DNA from: Lunularia cruciata
Taxonomy: Eukaryota > Streptophyta > Marchantiopsida > Lunulariales > Lunulariaceae
Assembly (NCBI GenBank): GCA_948567375.1
Contig: OX419760.1
Location: 23,064,001-23,128,000, forward strand
DNA: 64,000 bases
Reading direction: 5' to 3'
Every line of letters begins with the position of its first letter. Positions within the stretch are counted from its first letter, which is position 1. Under the pieces are notes generated by a model, which was not told the origin of the DNA, made no database searches, and saw only the letters and a list, made by a program, of their open reading frames with translations. The translations under genes were made by a program, and so were the position numbers. Below are positions 32,669-43,988 of this stretch, one piece after another.

Positions 32669-33561
32669 ATGGTAAAACTTCCAATTTTCTTTGGCAAGGA
32701 TGGAGAAGATGTGGAGGCCTTTGTGAGAGACTTCAGAAGAGCTTACATAGGAAAAAATGAGAAGAGGAAGAATGAGTGGGCCTCATTATTACCAAATTTC
32801 TTGGAGGATGTAACATTTACATAGTATGAGTCAAAATACCAAAAGAGAGAGAGGAGAGATGGGGAAGAAGAGTCTTGGGAGAGTTTGACTTCAACACTCA
32901 TTGATAACTTTCTTCCAGATGAGAGTTATGGGAGATTAATGAGTGAGGTTAGCTTTCTTAAGCAAGGAGATGGAGAGAAAGTGAGAGTCTGTGTGAAAAG
33001 AGTGGGAAAGTTAGAGTCCAAATATTGCATAGTATTGAGGAAGGGTGGAGATGATGTGGAGATTACTATGATTGGCATAGGGGCCATGCTCACCAAGAAT
33101 TTTGTTGGAGGGTTGAGACCACAAATTAGAAGCAAGGTGAGATATGAGAAACCTTCTTCCAAGGTTGAAGCTATCAAGATTGCAATTTATATGCTGTAGA
33201 GTTTCGAAAGGGATGAGAGTGATTTGGTGGTGAAGGAGGTTGTGCATCCTCCTCAAGTTTACAAGTATGGTAACAATGGTTTCACCACAATTAGTAGTTG
33301 CTCAAGTTCTTGCACCACTACCAAAGGATCCACTTCAAACCATCACAAAACAACTTGCAGATCTCAAGAACAATGTCGTGCAACTATTGGAGAAGAGAGA
33401 GGTGGATCGGAATGTAGGGAGAGGGCCTAGGAGTTATAGTAACTGTCCATATAGAGGAGGCCAACCAGCCAACAATTTCAATGATAGAAATTGTTTTGGT
33501 TGTGGAAGATGAGGCCATATCCAAAGGAATTACCCAAATTCTACTTACCATGGAAGAAGGA
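32669..33561 (+). pseudogene. Gy-A gag (copy 2)
   Basis: Starts at the ATG at 32669 (MVKLPIFFGKDGEDVEAFVR), continues with EDVTFT and a stop in place of the Trp codon of LTWYES, then is open at 32885-33199 (RLMSEVSFLKQGDGEKVRV). A knuckle, NCFGCGR, is near 33490. It is interrupted at 33561 by X2; the reading resumes at 35473 with a segment matching the first copy. Confidence 0.85.
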
Positions 33562-35472
33562 TGTGACAACCGAACAAATATCACTTTTGTGGTAATCACG
33601 TAAGTAAGGTTGTTCTCGTAGAGATACTAGTCACAAAATGTCCAAGTACAAAGTCAAACAATAATAAGCAATTCTTCTTGGTTGCGTATTTAATATCTCA
33701 AGTAGAAACCACACCTTGAAGAGAGTAACAAGCACTCAATCTCAACAACTTGTCACAAATATCACACTCATAATCATGATATAACAAATTTTGTCCAAAC
33801 AAATCTTGATTATGATGATTCAGATTCTCCCAAAGACGGCACTTCACTGCAAAATGACTTTGCCTCGAAATTATGTTCCACTCCTCCATTGAAGGCACAA
33901 CTTCCTCGATCAAAATTGTTTCACATCAACACTACACTGCACTCACAATGCAAAATACTACCAACACTACAATTCCTCTCAGATTTGTCATTACTCCGAT
34001 TGCATTAAGTATTACTCCAATTGCAGTTCACTAAGGATCAAATACACAAAATGAAGATCAAGGTTGTGGAATTCAACATCCAACAAGCACACTGATTTTC
34101 ACTTCAAAATTCTTCACACACTTACAAACACAATCACAATTTTGATACTCAGAATCAAGCTCAAGCAATGAGTATTGAAATCCACACTTCACTTCATCTA
34201 TCTTCAAAAATTATGAATACTGAACAACATAACATTGCAAATGCACCCTTTAAATAATGAAGCAATTGATAGGTACTAACAACTATACCATTCTACAATA
34301 ACTCTTCATACCTACAGATCCAAATTGACAATGCACCTCTTCATATCTACCTCTTCAAATCTCAATCTGTTTCTACTCCAATCCGATGTCAACCTCAACT
34401 TTGGCTTTGAAACCCGATGATCTTCTTATTACTTCTCCTTTTTTGGGTATATCTAATTCTACTAAGTCATTCACTATTTCTACTACTTCTTCACTATGAT
34501 CTACAATTGCACTAGTAGGTAATTTCTCTAACTCTTTATCTTTTGACTCACTCTTCTCTAAAGTGTCAAATAACTAATCCAAAGACACTTGCACTACTAC
34601 CTCTACTACTTCCAACTTCTAATTACTATCAATTTCTTTGTTAATTCTATTATATACTCATCAAGAATTGTAATTGAAAGTATGGGTACACTATCTATAC
34701 CTTCAATTTGTAACTCACTTTCCTCTAATCTCTCATGTAACTGACCCAAAGACACTATTTGTCTGATCTTGCACTTTGGGTTCATTCACTATCACTATTT
34801 CTCTTCTAATTCTATCCTATCTTCAATCAGAATTAAAATTGAAGTCATGGGTATCCTTACTATTTCTTCTTTCTCTATTCTAACTATTTCAAATACTTTA
34901 GATATTTTACCCAAAGACTCTTACATCCATTGTCTGACTATCTTGGATTGAATCATATTTGTCTTGAGGTGAAGTTTGTAGACCCAAAATCATGTAAACC
35001 GGAAGTCATATAAGTCCAAAGTTGTATAGACCCAAAGACACCAACCCAAAGAATCTCAACTATCTACTATAGAAACTTCAAATGCTTGTAACTTCTACTA
35101 TAAACCTCTGCAATTTTGGTGGCAGCGGAAAGCCCTAAAAAAGATGCTTCCAACAAAATACAGCACGTATGATTTAGACTTGTGGTCATTGAGATATAGC
35201 CCCCGTAGTAATCCTGACTTGTAACCTTCATTTCGATGCAAAGAAACCCTCCTTCGGCGTCTGACCTCCTTCTTCCTCTTCCTCTAATACAAAGTAAGCT
35301 TCTTTGGGTCTGATCCAATCTGAGTTCATCTTTGTCTAACACAAATTTGACTTCTTTGCCTTCAACCCGCAGACCCAATTCTTCTTCTTCTATCTCTATT
35401 CGGGTTCAATTCCGCCTTGATTGTACATTTTTTCTTCAAAACAAGTCAAAATCAAAAAATATGGGTACCACA
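33562..35472 (-). mobile_element. Family X element, copy X2 (internally deleted)
   Basis: A 1911-bp insertion in Gy-A between AAGGA (33557-33561) and AAGGG (35473-35477), a 5-bp target duplication with one change. On the plus strand it begins TGTGACAACC and ends GGTACCACA. Its left 0.7 kb matches the X1 and X3 tails, and about 34.38-34.96 kb matches the C-terminal ORF part of X3. Compared with X3 it lacks about 2 kb of the ORF. It is strongly CpG-depleted and no frame survives. Confidence 0.8.
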
Positions 35473-36300
35473 AAGGGATTACGAGGGTTCCAATAAACAG
35501 GAAGAGAGAGGAAATGAAACCCAAGTGGCTCCTTATCCAAAACAAAGGTTAGGGATAGCATCCATAGATATACTTGAGAGCAAGTATGAGAAGGAGGAGT
35601 GCTCACACTCCAAAGGTCTTCATTTGGATCTTTTGGCACAAGAGAAGAAGAGAGCTTGTTTTGCAAAGGATGTGCACTCTTCTCAAGGATTTACTCCTAG
35701 CCAAGAGCACTTCAACAGCATCAACAAAAAAGACTCCAAGAAAGAAGTTGGGGATGGAAGACTTCTTGATATCAAAGCAACAATGGAACTAAAATGTCTT
35801 GGAGGATGTTGGTAATGTCACAAGGCTAACATCATAGTGGGCCAACTTATTGCTTTGAATCCCACTTTGAGAAAGGAGCTTAGAGGTGGTTTGAGTTCTA
35901 CAAGGAACAAGAGGAAGAAGAAGGCAAAAGCTCCAATATCAATGGGGGTGATGGATGCCAAGCCAACACCATAGAAGGCTTGTGAATATGCTTCCAGGAT
36001 TGATGTGAGAGTGAATGATCACAACATCAAGGATGCATTGGTTGATGAAGGATCATCAGTGAATGCCATGTCAGAAAGGTTCATGAAGAAGTTGGATATA
36101 ATACCCTCTAGACCTTCAACATTTGTGGTGAGCGTGGCAAACAAGCAACAAGTTAGACTAGTAGGGGTGATGTACAAGGTAGTAGTTTCAATTATGGGAG
36201 TTCAAAATCTCATGACTTTCCAAGTCTTGAAGGATTCAAGCAATGACTTACTTCTTGGGAGGCTATGGTTGAGAGCAACAAACATAATTGATTGATGGCA
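35473..36300 (+). pseudogene. Gy-A gag end and protease (copy 2)
   Basis: Matches 18200-19010 of the first copy. Open pieces at 35574-35792 and 36005-36295 carry the linker and the protease motif DALVDEGSSVNAMSERFM (Gly to Glu at the active-site triplet). The domain continues as VVSIMGVQNLMTFQVLKDSS and LLLGRLWLRA, the conserved C-terminal retropepsin block that is broken in the first copy. Confidence 0.75.
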
Positions 36301-36310
36301 CAAAAGGTAA

Positions 36311-37300
36311 TTGAGAATTGGGCCATCAAACTATAGAGTCCCCGTTCATGTGACTAATACCACCAATACTTCACATTCAAATATACCATCTTTTGATTAT
36401 TGGGAATCAGATTTTCAAGAAGGAGCTTCAAGTGTGGACACAAGCATAGTAGAGGAGATTTTCACGGAGGAGGATGAATATGAATCTGATTCAAATGTGT
36501 ATTCCTTGTGTAATATGGATTTTGCACCTAAGCCAAAGGTTTTGAAGGACCTAGATAAATCACCATTGACACTTGAGGAGGTAGAGAGAAGATTAGCTAC
36601 CCTCAAGTATGGCCCAAATGTTACTAAGGAGGAGAAGGTGAGATTTGAGGAGATTTTCAGCAAGTTGATCCATGTGTTTGCTTTTAGTTGCAAGGATTTG
36701 AAGCAAGTCACCTTAGAGGAGCACAAGATAGAGGTGGAGTCACATGCAAAAAAAATCTGCCATAAGCAATGTCACATCAGCCCACCAATATCTTTGGTTG
36801 TGAAGGAGGAGATTGATAAACTCAAGGAGGCTGAATTTATCTTTGAGGTGGAGAATTCAGAATGGTCTCCTATTGTGATTATGAAGAAAAAGAATGGCAA
36901 GCTTCAAGTATGTGGGGATTACAAGAAACTCAATGCTATAACCAAGAAGGACTACTGCCCATTACCATTCATTGATGAGATCTTGGAGGACATTACAGGT
37001 CATGAGAGGTTTAGTTTTGGAGATGGTTATAGTGGATATAACCAAATCAAGATTGCACTAGAGCATCAACAACTCACCACATTCACCATACCTTGGAGAA
37101 CTTATACTTTCAAGGTCATGCCTTTTGGGCTTTGCAATGCTCCAGCCACATTCCAACAGTTCATGAACAAGGTAATTGAACCTTTTATTAGGAAATTTGT
37201 GAGAGACTTCATTGATGACTTGTGTGTTTGAGAGCAAGGAGGAGCACTTTGAGCACCTCATCAAGGTCTTGCAATGCTTGGATGAGGCAAATGCATCACT
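36311..37300 (+). pseudogene. Gy-A reverse transcriptase (copy 2)
   Basis: A 306-codon open frame (36311-37231) with an acidic N-terminal spacer, then EEIDKLKEAEFIFEVENSEW, LQVCGDYKKLN, FGDGYSGYNQI, FKVMPFGLCNAPATF and FVRDFIDDLCV, followed at once by a TGA. The sequence continues in another frame (EEHFEHLIKVLQCLDEANAS) up to the X3 edge at 37300. It is the best-preserved RT in the window, yet truncated before RNase H. Confidence 0.9.
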
Positions 37301-40300
37301 TGTGATAACCCGGAAAATATCACTTTTGCAATAATTGGGTAAGTAAAGTTTGTTCCCGCAGAGATACGAGTCAGAATTGGTCAAATACAAAGCAAAGTAA
37401 CAATTGTTGTTCTTCTTGGTTGCGTCTTTAATCTCTCAGGTAGAAACCACACCCAGAAGAGAGTAACAAGCATTGAATCGCAATCTTGTCACAAATTCAC
37501 ACTCCTTAATCACAACTCCATCAAATCTTTCCAAACAATCTTGATTGTGATGATTCAGGCTCTCCCAAAAATGGCACTTCATTGCAAAATGACTTTGCCT
37601 CAGAATTGTGTTCCACCCCTCCACTGAAGGCACAACTTTCTCAATCAAAATTGCTTCACATCAACTTTGCACTGCACTCACAAATGCGGAATACTACCAA
37701 CACTACAATTCCTCTCAGATCTGTCAAGGCATTGCTCCGATTGCACTTCACTCAGGATCAAACACACAGAATGAAGATCAAGGCTGTGGAATCCAATATC
37801 CAACAAACACTCTAACTTGCAATTTGAATTTCTCCACACACTCACAAACACAAGTACAATGTTGATACTCAAAATCAAGCTCAAGCGATGAGTACTGCTT
37901 CATAGCACTTCACTTTATCTATTCTCAAAAATAATGAGCACTGAACAACATGATACTGCGAATGCCACTCTTAAGTAGTGAACAAATCGACAGTTCTAAC
38001 AATTATACCGTACTACAACAACTCTTCTAACCTGCAGATCTGAAATGACAATGCACTCCTTCATATCTGCCTCTTCAAATCTCAAATTGGTTACTACTCC
38101 GATCCGATGTCTACTTCTTCCTCGGCTTTCAAACCCGAACCCAAAGTAATCTTACTTCCTATCACTTTTTCCTCGGGTTTCAGATCTCCTATTTCATCTA
38201 CCAATTCCAGCAATTCTCTTTCCTGATCTAAAATTCCACTAGTGGGTAATCTATCTAACTTCTTATCTCCCGACCCACTATTCTCTAATGTCTCCATTGG
38301 TAACTCCGAAGACATTTGCACTCCTATGTTATCTACTTTAGGTTTTGCTTCAACATCTTTCCAAAGCTTTTCTATCTCTATTTTCACTAAGTCTAGTCTA
38401 ATCCCAATATTATCTTCTACCTCTAATATCTTCCTATCTACACAAGTTCTCAATTTAATCAACAAGGCGTTCATCTCGGTGTCTTTTGTCTGTCTTCGCC
38501 TCGTCTCCTGCACCAACAATTTCAACTCGTGCAGTCTCGTCTCTTCAATTTGAACGCTGGCCTCTGTACTCAACATTGCATTCATCTGGAGGACAATCTC
38601 CTTTATTGGCTCCAATCTTGTCTTCCTTTCTCATTCCCGATCTGCAAGCCAATCCTCTCTATACATTGCCAACTCCTCCTCGAATTTGGCTTTCACCATC
38701 TCCTTCTCCTTCTCCTTCTATACTACCTTCTCCTCCTGATTATGAAGTAATTCTTGTAATTGGTCTTCTTCTCTGTATTGCGCCGCCAACTCTTATTGCC
38801 AGAGTTGTTTCTTCTCTTCTATACTCTCCATCACTCTATCAAGCTCTTGATCCTTTGCTGCTACTCTCGCCATAGCATGGATAACTTCTACTCTTGAATC
38901 AGCAAATTGTTGCTTCAAGATCTCGTATTCAGCTACTTGTCTCTCCCTTGCTATCTCACTCTTCTTCACAAGCTCCTCTCGATAGCTCACTTCTCTCTTC
39001 AGGTCTTCAATAACCTGACTTCTCTCTATTGCCTCCGCTCGCAGTACTTCCCTTTTCTCCTCACCTTGGGTTACACTCTTTTCAACTTCAAGTTCTCTTT
39101 GTCTAGTCGCGCTAACACCTCCAACACAGTCTTCACCTCTGGACACGTCGACTGCATCTCCCTCTTCTTGTGCTCCAACTTCACCAACAATGGACACACA
39201 ATTTCTTGCAAGTACTCCACTCCATTTCTCGCAACTACTTCTTCCTGCATAGAAATCTCCTTCCTTACCTCTTCTTTACACGATACTCGCCTTCTCCTTT
39301 GCAGTCATCTTATCAGAATTGACGCCTCACTGCCCGAGCTTTCTCCGACCTCTTCCTTCACTTTACTTGGCCCCGCTTCACACTTTGCCATACGTCTTGA
39401 GCGAACTCCTCGCTGTACTGTGATCTTCCTTTCCTCGGGCACAATTACTTTGTCCTCCAACTGTGTGTTGTCCTCGGTCTCCATCTCAGCGTGCATTTCT
39501 TCCTCCTCGTATTTTTCAGCTGCTGGCGCCGAGGTCATCTCTCCCACTTTGTCACTATTGCTGCTCGTATCTCCACTCTGCAATGTTAGCTCAGGCTCCT
39601 CCTCATGTTCCGGGTGTTCAGTTTTGAGCTCGGCATCTCCTTTTGAGTCCTCATCCTCCAACTCAATCACCATCATACTTCGCCTCGGGTTACTTCTCTT
39701 CATCTTCCGAGGTTTCTTGCTATCTTTGGCTTCTCCTTGTCAACTCCTCTTCTTTGTCGGGGTACTCACTACGACTTCCATGTTCTTCCTTGTCTTTGCA
39801 TAGTAGTCGTTGGTGCTCCTGATTTGGAGAATGTACTACTGTTCCTCAATATCGACCTCCTTTTGCACATCCAGATGGAAGTGCGACACCATCCTAGTCC
39901 GCTCCACCGAATTCAGCAAGTTGAGCCCAAGGTAGAAGTGTGCTGCAAACGGCACGATGTAGTGTGGAGGCGACTTATCTCGCAAATTCCACACCATCTG
40001 CCTCGTTCTCCCGTGAAAACACCTTAACCAATTGATTGGTTCTCCTGCAAACAACTTATGGAAGAACACCGCTTGGTGTTTCATCACATAAGTGGTTCTC
40101 TCTGGCTTCAGGATAGCCATTAGAGCACTCACTATCCCTCTCTTCACAGGGTCTTTGTAGCTCTCAACCTTGTACCTATTCTTTGTCCGCTTTGACAAGA
40201 AGGCATCTCTCACCTCCTGAGTTTCCTGGGCTATCTCTCCCTTTCCCAAGAACGTGGCTCCCTGCTCCAAGCCTGCTTCCTTCCCGTGTACAAGTCTCCA

Positions 40301-41095
40301 ATCCGACTCTGTCCAGCGAGCCAGATTTCCTCTCTTCCCTTCTTCCTTGGGTCCATCGAGACACTTACTCTCGATGATTTTTGTCATGAGTCCTAGAAAA
40401 CTTACGTTCCAGTTCCATGCCAAAAAGGTGATCCAAAGTTGGCTCAAGACTTCGATCCTTGCTATCACATCTGACCTCCGAATCGCATGATTTCTCACTA
40501 TGAATTTGGAGTTCTTCTTCCCTCCTCCCATCTCTTCTACTTTCTCACTTTCTCTCAATTTCACTCTCGCGACTTCGCCCTTGCACACTAACACGATCCC
40601 AACTCTATTTCCCTTTCCCCGATCACCTGCAAGATGACTTCTCAATGGCAAAGGAAAATTACTCAACATTTTGTCGTTGCAGTTTCAATTTTTATAGAGT
40701 TGCGCTTCTTTGTCTTTTGTCACTTTGAGTTTCTACTGAGAAATCACACCTCCGGCATGCACCTATCACTGTCAATCAACCTTCGCACGTATGGGCCGCC
40801 AGTTTTTAAACGGCCCCTTCTTGAATTTCTTGCCCCGACAAAAGGTCGTTAGACTGTCTTTGCCTCGGGTTGAGCTCCCCCCGATACAAAGACAATTTAC
40901 TTTGGGTTGTATGCTGACAGGGCATTTTCGAGTACTTTGCCTGATGACCCGAAGTCACTTTACTTTGGGTTTCATCCGAAGACTCTTTCCTTTGCCTTCT
41001 TCTGCCATACAGGCGCAATTTGACTCTATCCATCTATCTGACTCTATCCATCGACCCAAATTACCTCTCTTCCCACTTCCTCAGGACCATCCTCA
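37301..41095 (-). mobile_element. Family X element, copy X3
   Basis: The best-preserved X copy, starting on the plus strand TGTGATAACCCGG at 37301, next to TCACT (37296-37300) of Gy-A RT. It holds a nearly intact ORF (40531-38094) and retains CpG, so it is the youngest. The opposite end is not complete: about 41095 the sequence passes into X4, which starts at a point equivalent to 40385 in X3, so no matching target duplication is found. Again no RT, integrase or terminal direct repeat. Confidence 0.75.
38094..40531 (-). CDS. Family X protein, acidic coiled-coil (X3)
   Basis: Starts at the ATG at 40531 (MGGGKKNSKFIVRN), the start shared with X1 and X4. The first 230 or so residues look folded and include DPVKRGIVSALMAILKPE and AVFFHKLFAGEPINWL. 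A Glu/Asp/Ser-rich middle follows (39703-39305 in the same frame), then, after a +/-1 shift between 39305 and 39197, long heptad-like helices (ERSQVIEDLKREVSYREELV; RLHELKLLVQETRRRQ). Total span about 810 codons with one frameshift and a few stops. The N-terminal layout is reminiscent of plant transposon-associated domains found in gypsy elements, but I cannot name a family. A gag-like or accessory role is inference. Confidence 0.6.
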
Positions 41096-41104
41096 CAATT
41101 AATT

Positions 41105-41850
41105 GAAGCTATTTCTGCCATGAAACATGGAAAACTCAAGTTCTAGTTCCAGAAAGGTGATGCAAAGTCTACTCAAGACTTCAATCCTTGCTCCAACATC
41201 TAATCTCCAAACTGCAAGACTCCTCACTGTGAGTGAAGGACTTTTCTTCCCACCCCTCATTGGCATCATGCGATCTCTAACTCGAGGCCACTGAAAAAAT
41301 ATTCCCTCACTTGGATGCAAAATCCTCACTCCCTCAAGATTCTTGAAAATTAAACTCTCAGCTGGCTTTGTGATATGCATTCTCTTGGGAAAACTACTCA
41401 GTGACACAAGATACTTGCATGATATTTCAAAAATTCTAGGCTAAAGTCTTAACCTTATAGTGTTATGATGTGAGATCATTGCTCACTTGATAATCACACC
41501 TTTTGCATGTGTTTCTCTTGTCACTATCAATTTTATCCTGCGCATGACCTAGCCATTTCTAGCCTTGATTGTATGTTCTTGGTTGGCACACCTAAAGGAA
41601 AGTTGTTATTGTTTCTTTGCATTGGGTTGATCATCTTGAGGTGAAGCTTCCTTACTTTGGGTTTAACACCTAAAAATTCTGATCCAAATTCTCCTTCTCT
41701 TGACATGAAGTAAGCTTCTCTAGATCTGACCCAAAGACACAATTCTTCTTCTTTCTTTGCCCATTTGGTTCGAACTCCACTTCAATTATATACCTCTTCT
41801 TTAAAACATGAAAAAACCAAAAAATGTGCCTTTGTCGTCCACAATCATGG
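41105..41850 (-). mobile_element. Family X fragment X4
   Basis: Matches the first part of the X element (equivalent to 40385-41095 of X3 plus the terminal segment). The ORF start is visible as MRGGKKSPSLTVRSLAVWRL near 41265. It ends near 41850 with aaaaaatgtgcc and tccaca, the counterpart of the X2 end (aaaaaatatgggtaccaca) with a small insertion. It is only 10 bp from the X3 break, so X3 and X4 may be one rearranged insertion or two nested ones. Confidence 0.65.
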
Positions 41851-43084
41851 TGAACAATGAAGACAAGGCCCAGATCTTTTGAGTACAAGTCTAACACAAG
41901 GTGGAGATGGAGTTGCAATCCATCCGTGATACTCTAGATGAGGAACAAACATAAGTTCTTACAGTCATGGAAGACACTACTAGTAGCTGAAGACTCAAGT
42001 GGAATTGGTTGTTATGACCCAATCTCAATAGGCTAAGCTTTGGGAACTGAAGTCAAAAATACATGCATTAGAAGCCAAGACCTACTCCACTGAACAATTA
42101 ACCAAGCTGGCAAAAAAGTTGTGCAAGCATGGTGATGCCAATTTTGAGAGTGTCTTAAGCAATATCCACCATGAATAAGAAGAGTAAAATGAACACCTTG
42201 AGGAGCTGATTTGGAGGTGTAGAGGAGAAGGAGGGCCAAGGAAGTAGATTGTGGTGTACAATACTTGCATATTTGTACTTTTTGATCATTGGGTTGGGGA
42301 CCTCATTGTGATGGGAACATCCTTTGGTTTGGAATTGCATTGGGTTGAGGACTTCATCATGATGGGATGTCTTTGTGCAATGACATGTATAGGGATTCTT
42401 TGAGCAATTAAGGCTATGTACATTAAATTGATTCTTTTGTGAATATCTGATTGTCAAGACCATTCTCTTGATGTGTAGCTGGAGTCATGTTATTGGTAGT
42501 GTATAGTAAGTGCCTCTTTGTAGGTGGTGCGCCCTAGCATTTAATCTATAACAACCAATTAGGTAGAATGGGGTTAATCTTAATTCATATTTAAGGAGTC
42601 ATGTTAGTGCACATTTTTGGATACATGCCATCTTATTGTAATGGAGAGTATAAGGGGGGGTCACACCGACTTAATACAGTTCAATCAACACATATTGGAA
42701 TTCCATCTCATACCTGTCTATGCAAACTCATCAATGTGCAATCACTTTGCTTGTGTGTTGTGGATTTGACTCTATTGTGAGGACAATGCTTGAGGACCAC
42801 TTAGATCCTGACTATATCAATGTCAATATGGTGTATGTTTCATGATTGCGGAGTTGAGTAGTGGTGAGAAACTCAAAGTAGGAATCCAAGTGTTGAGGTG
42901 TGGGGAGGGCAGTCAGACTTGCAAATTCTAAAGAGTTAGGAAATAAAATGATGGCTGAGTGTTTTAAAGTGTCATGAGTAATAAAAGCTCAATTATTATG
43001 AACATAGAGTATAGAGGTGAGGAGTGATTTCACATTCATTATATAAGTAATTGTGAGGGAAAGACCTTTAGGGCTGGTGACCAA
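41851..43084. other. Unassigned, possible retroelement leader
   Basis: No open frame over 80 codons on the plus strand. The plus reading around 41900-41990 gives a stop-broken helical segment (VEMELQSIRDTLDEEQT) that could be gag-like. A stretch near 42600-42720 looks like LTR or leader sequence but has no partner in the window. I cannot support a named feature. Confidence 0.35.
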
Positions 43085-43421
43085 CATGAAAAATTGAATC
43101 ATTGCCTTTAAGAGCTCGTGCAATGAGATATCATTCATGAATGTGATCAAGTAGTGGGTGATTGTGAAACTAAGTGAGTGGAAAATGGGAAATTGAAATT
43201 TATGTGAATAAACAACACATCACCTCAAAACATCCAAAAAAAGGAAATCCCCAAAGAGCTCAAATGTGGAGGACTTGGAAACATCTTGCATAATGAGCTA
43301 AAGTATGAGCCTTATTTTGACCCAAGAGAGACTTCAAAGATATCAGCGCAATGCAAGTAGGACATGAAGATAGGAACAACTTAAGTTTGATTGTTTAAAT
43401 CTATAAAAATTATATTCATTT

Positions 43422-43801
43422 AAAGGGAATTTTTCAAAACACCCCACTTAAAAAATATATTTTCCAAAATGCCCCATGTAGCAAAAGTTTTTACCAAAAT
43501 CCCCTCCTCACTCAATAGCTTCAACTTGCCGAGTAGCACCACAAGAATTTTTTGCCACTTAACACACAAAGAAACATGAGTGCCTAGCTTAACTGGTAGA
43601 GCGCTTTGACAACATATTAAAATTGATGTAAGGGAACAAAATTTATCTCTTATTACTTATATGGTGAATGGTTGGATTACTTGTTGTAAGAAGGACAAGT
43701 ATGGACCAAGGAACAAAGTGTAAGGGTGAAAATTTTTAATGAAAATGGGGCATTTTGGAGAATACTTCTTTTAAGTACAGCATTCTGGAAAATTCCCCTT
43801 T
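43422..43801. mobile_element. MITE-like foldback element
   Basis: Terminal inverted repeats of about 55 bp: left 43422-43476 starts AAAGGGAATTTTTCAAAAC and ends AAAATGCCCCA; right 43746-43801 is its complement (tggggcattttggag ... aattccccttt) with a few mismatches. Total 380 bp, too small to encode a transposase. The target duplication is unclear because of flanking T/A runs (a TTA/TAA type is possible). It lies where S3 departs from S2. The interior contains a tRNA-like segment. Confidence 0.65.
43580..43610 (+). other. tRNA-like 5' half inside the MITE
   Basis: The segment with TAGCTTAACTGGTAGAGCGC matches the A-box and D-arm of many tRNAs (TAGCTCAGTTGGTAGAGC). No anticodon arm, B-box or T-arm follows, so it is not a tRNA gene. 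It could be captured from a tRNA or SINE. Confidence 0.4.
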
Positions 43802-43951
43802 TTTTAAAATCCATGAAAATGTTACTTTCTGACAACCAAGGAGGAAACTGCATTCCAAAACAACAATGGTCATGAGGTCCAAAATGAAAAACACAAAGAG
43901 GTTGGAGGCAATTCATTCACCATTTCAATGACAATTGAAGTTCCATTGCAT

Positions 43952-43983
43952 CTCTTATTTGTTCTTAACAGAACAAATAAGAG
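43952..43983. repeat. Perfect 14-bp palindrome at Co-1 insertion site
   Basis: CTCTTATTTGTTCT, loop TAAC, then AGAACAAATAAGAG. It is absent from the equivalent place in S2 (near 9385) and touches the target duplication TGTTC (43984-43988). Confidence 0.85.
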
Positions 43984-43988
43984 TGTTC

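Larger units (their letters stand above)
30443..37300 (+). mobile_element. Ty3/gypsy element Gy-A, copy 2 (truncated)
   Basis: Plus-strand relative of the 14.5-22.2 kb element: 5' LTR (30443-31108), primer site, upstream ORF (31993-32441), gag (32669-33561), then X2 (33562-35472), protease region (35473-36300), and RT (36311-37300). It stops at the X3 insertion; no RNase H, integrase or 3' LTR from this copy is found further right, so the 3' part was deleted or moved. The preserved order confirms the domain map of the first copy. Confidence 0.9.
43085..43988 (-). repeat. Segmental repeat unit S3, 3' part
   Basis: 43085-43390 matches 6200-6480 and 43805-43988 matches 9225-9400 of S2. Compared with S2, about 2.7 kb between these blocks is missing and a foldback element (43422-43801) is present. 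S3 is then interrupted by Co-1 and resumes at 49592. Decay is much stronger than in S2, with CpG lost. Confidence 0.6.

Noticed and set aside
38907-39803. Plus-strand 298-codon ORF, the second longest in the window
   Set aside because: It is antisense to the X protein, whose minus-strand frame is shared with X1. The plus product is a Ser/Leu/Phe-rich mirror of acidic coiled-coil codons.
43580-43652. Possible tRNA gene
   Set aside because: Only the D-arm-like half is present; no anticodon stem, T-arm or acceptor complement follows.
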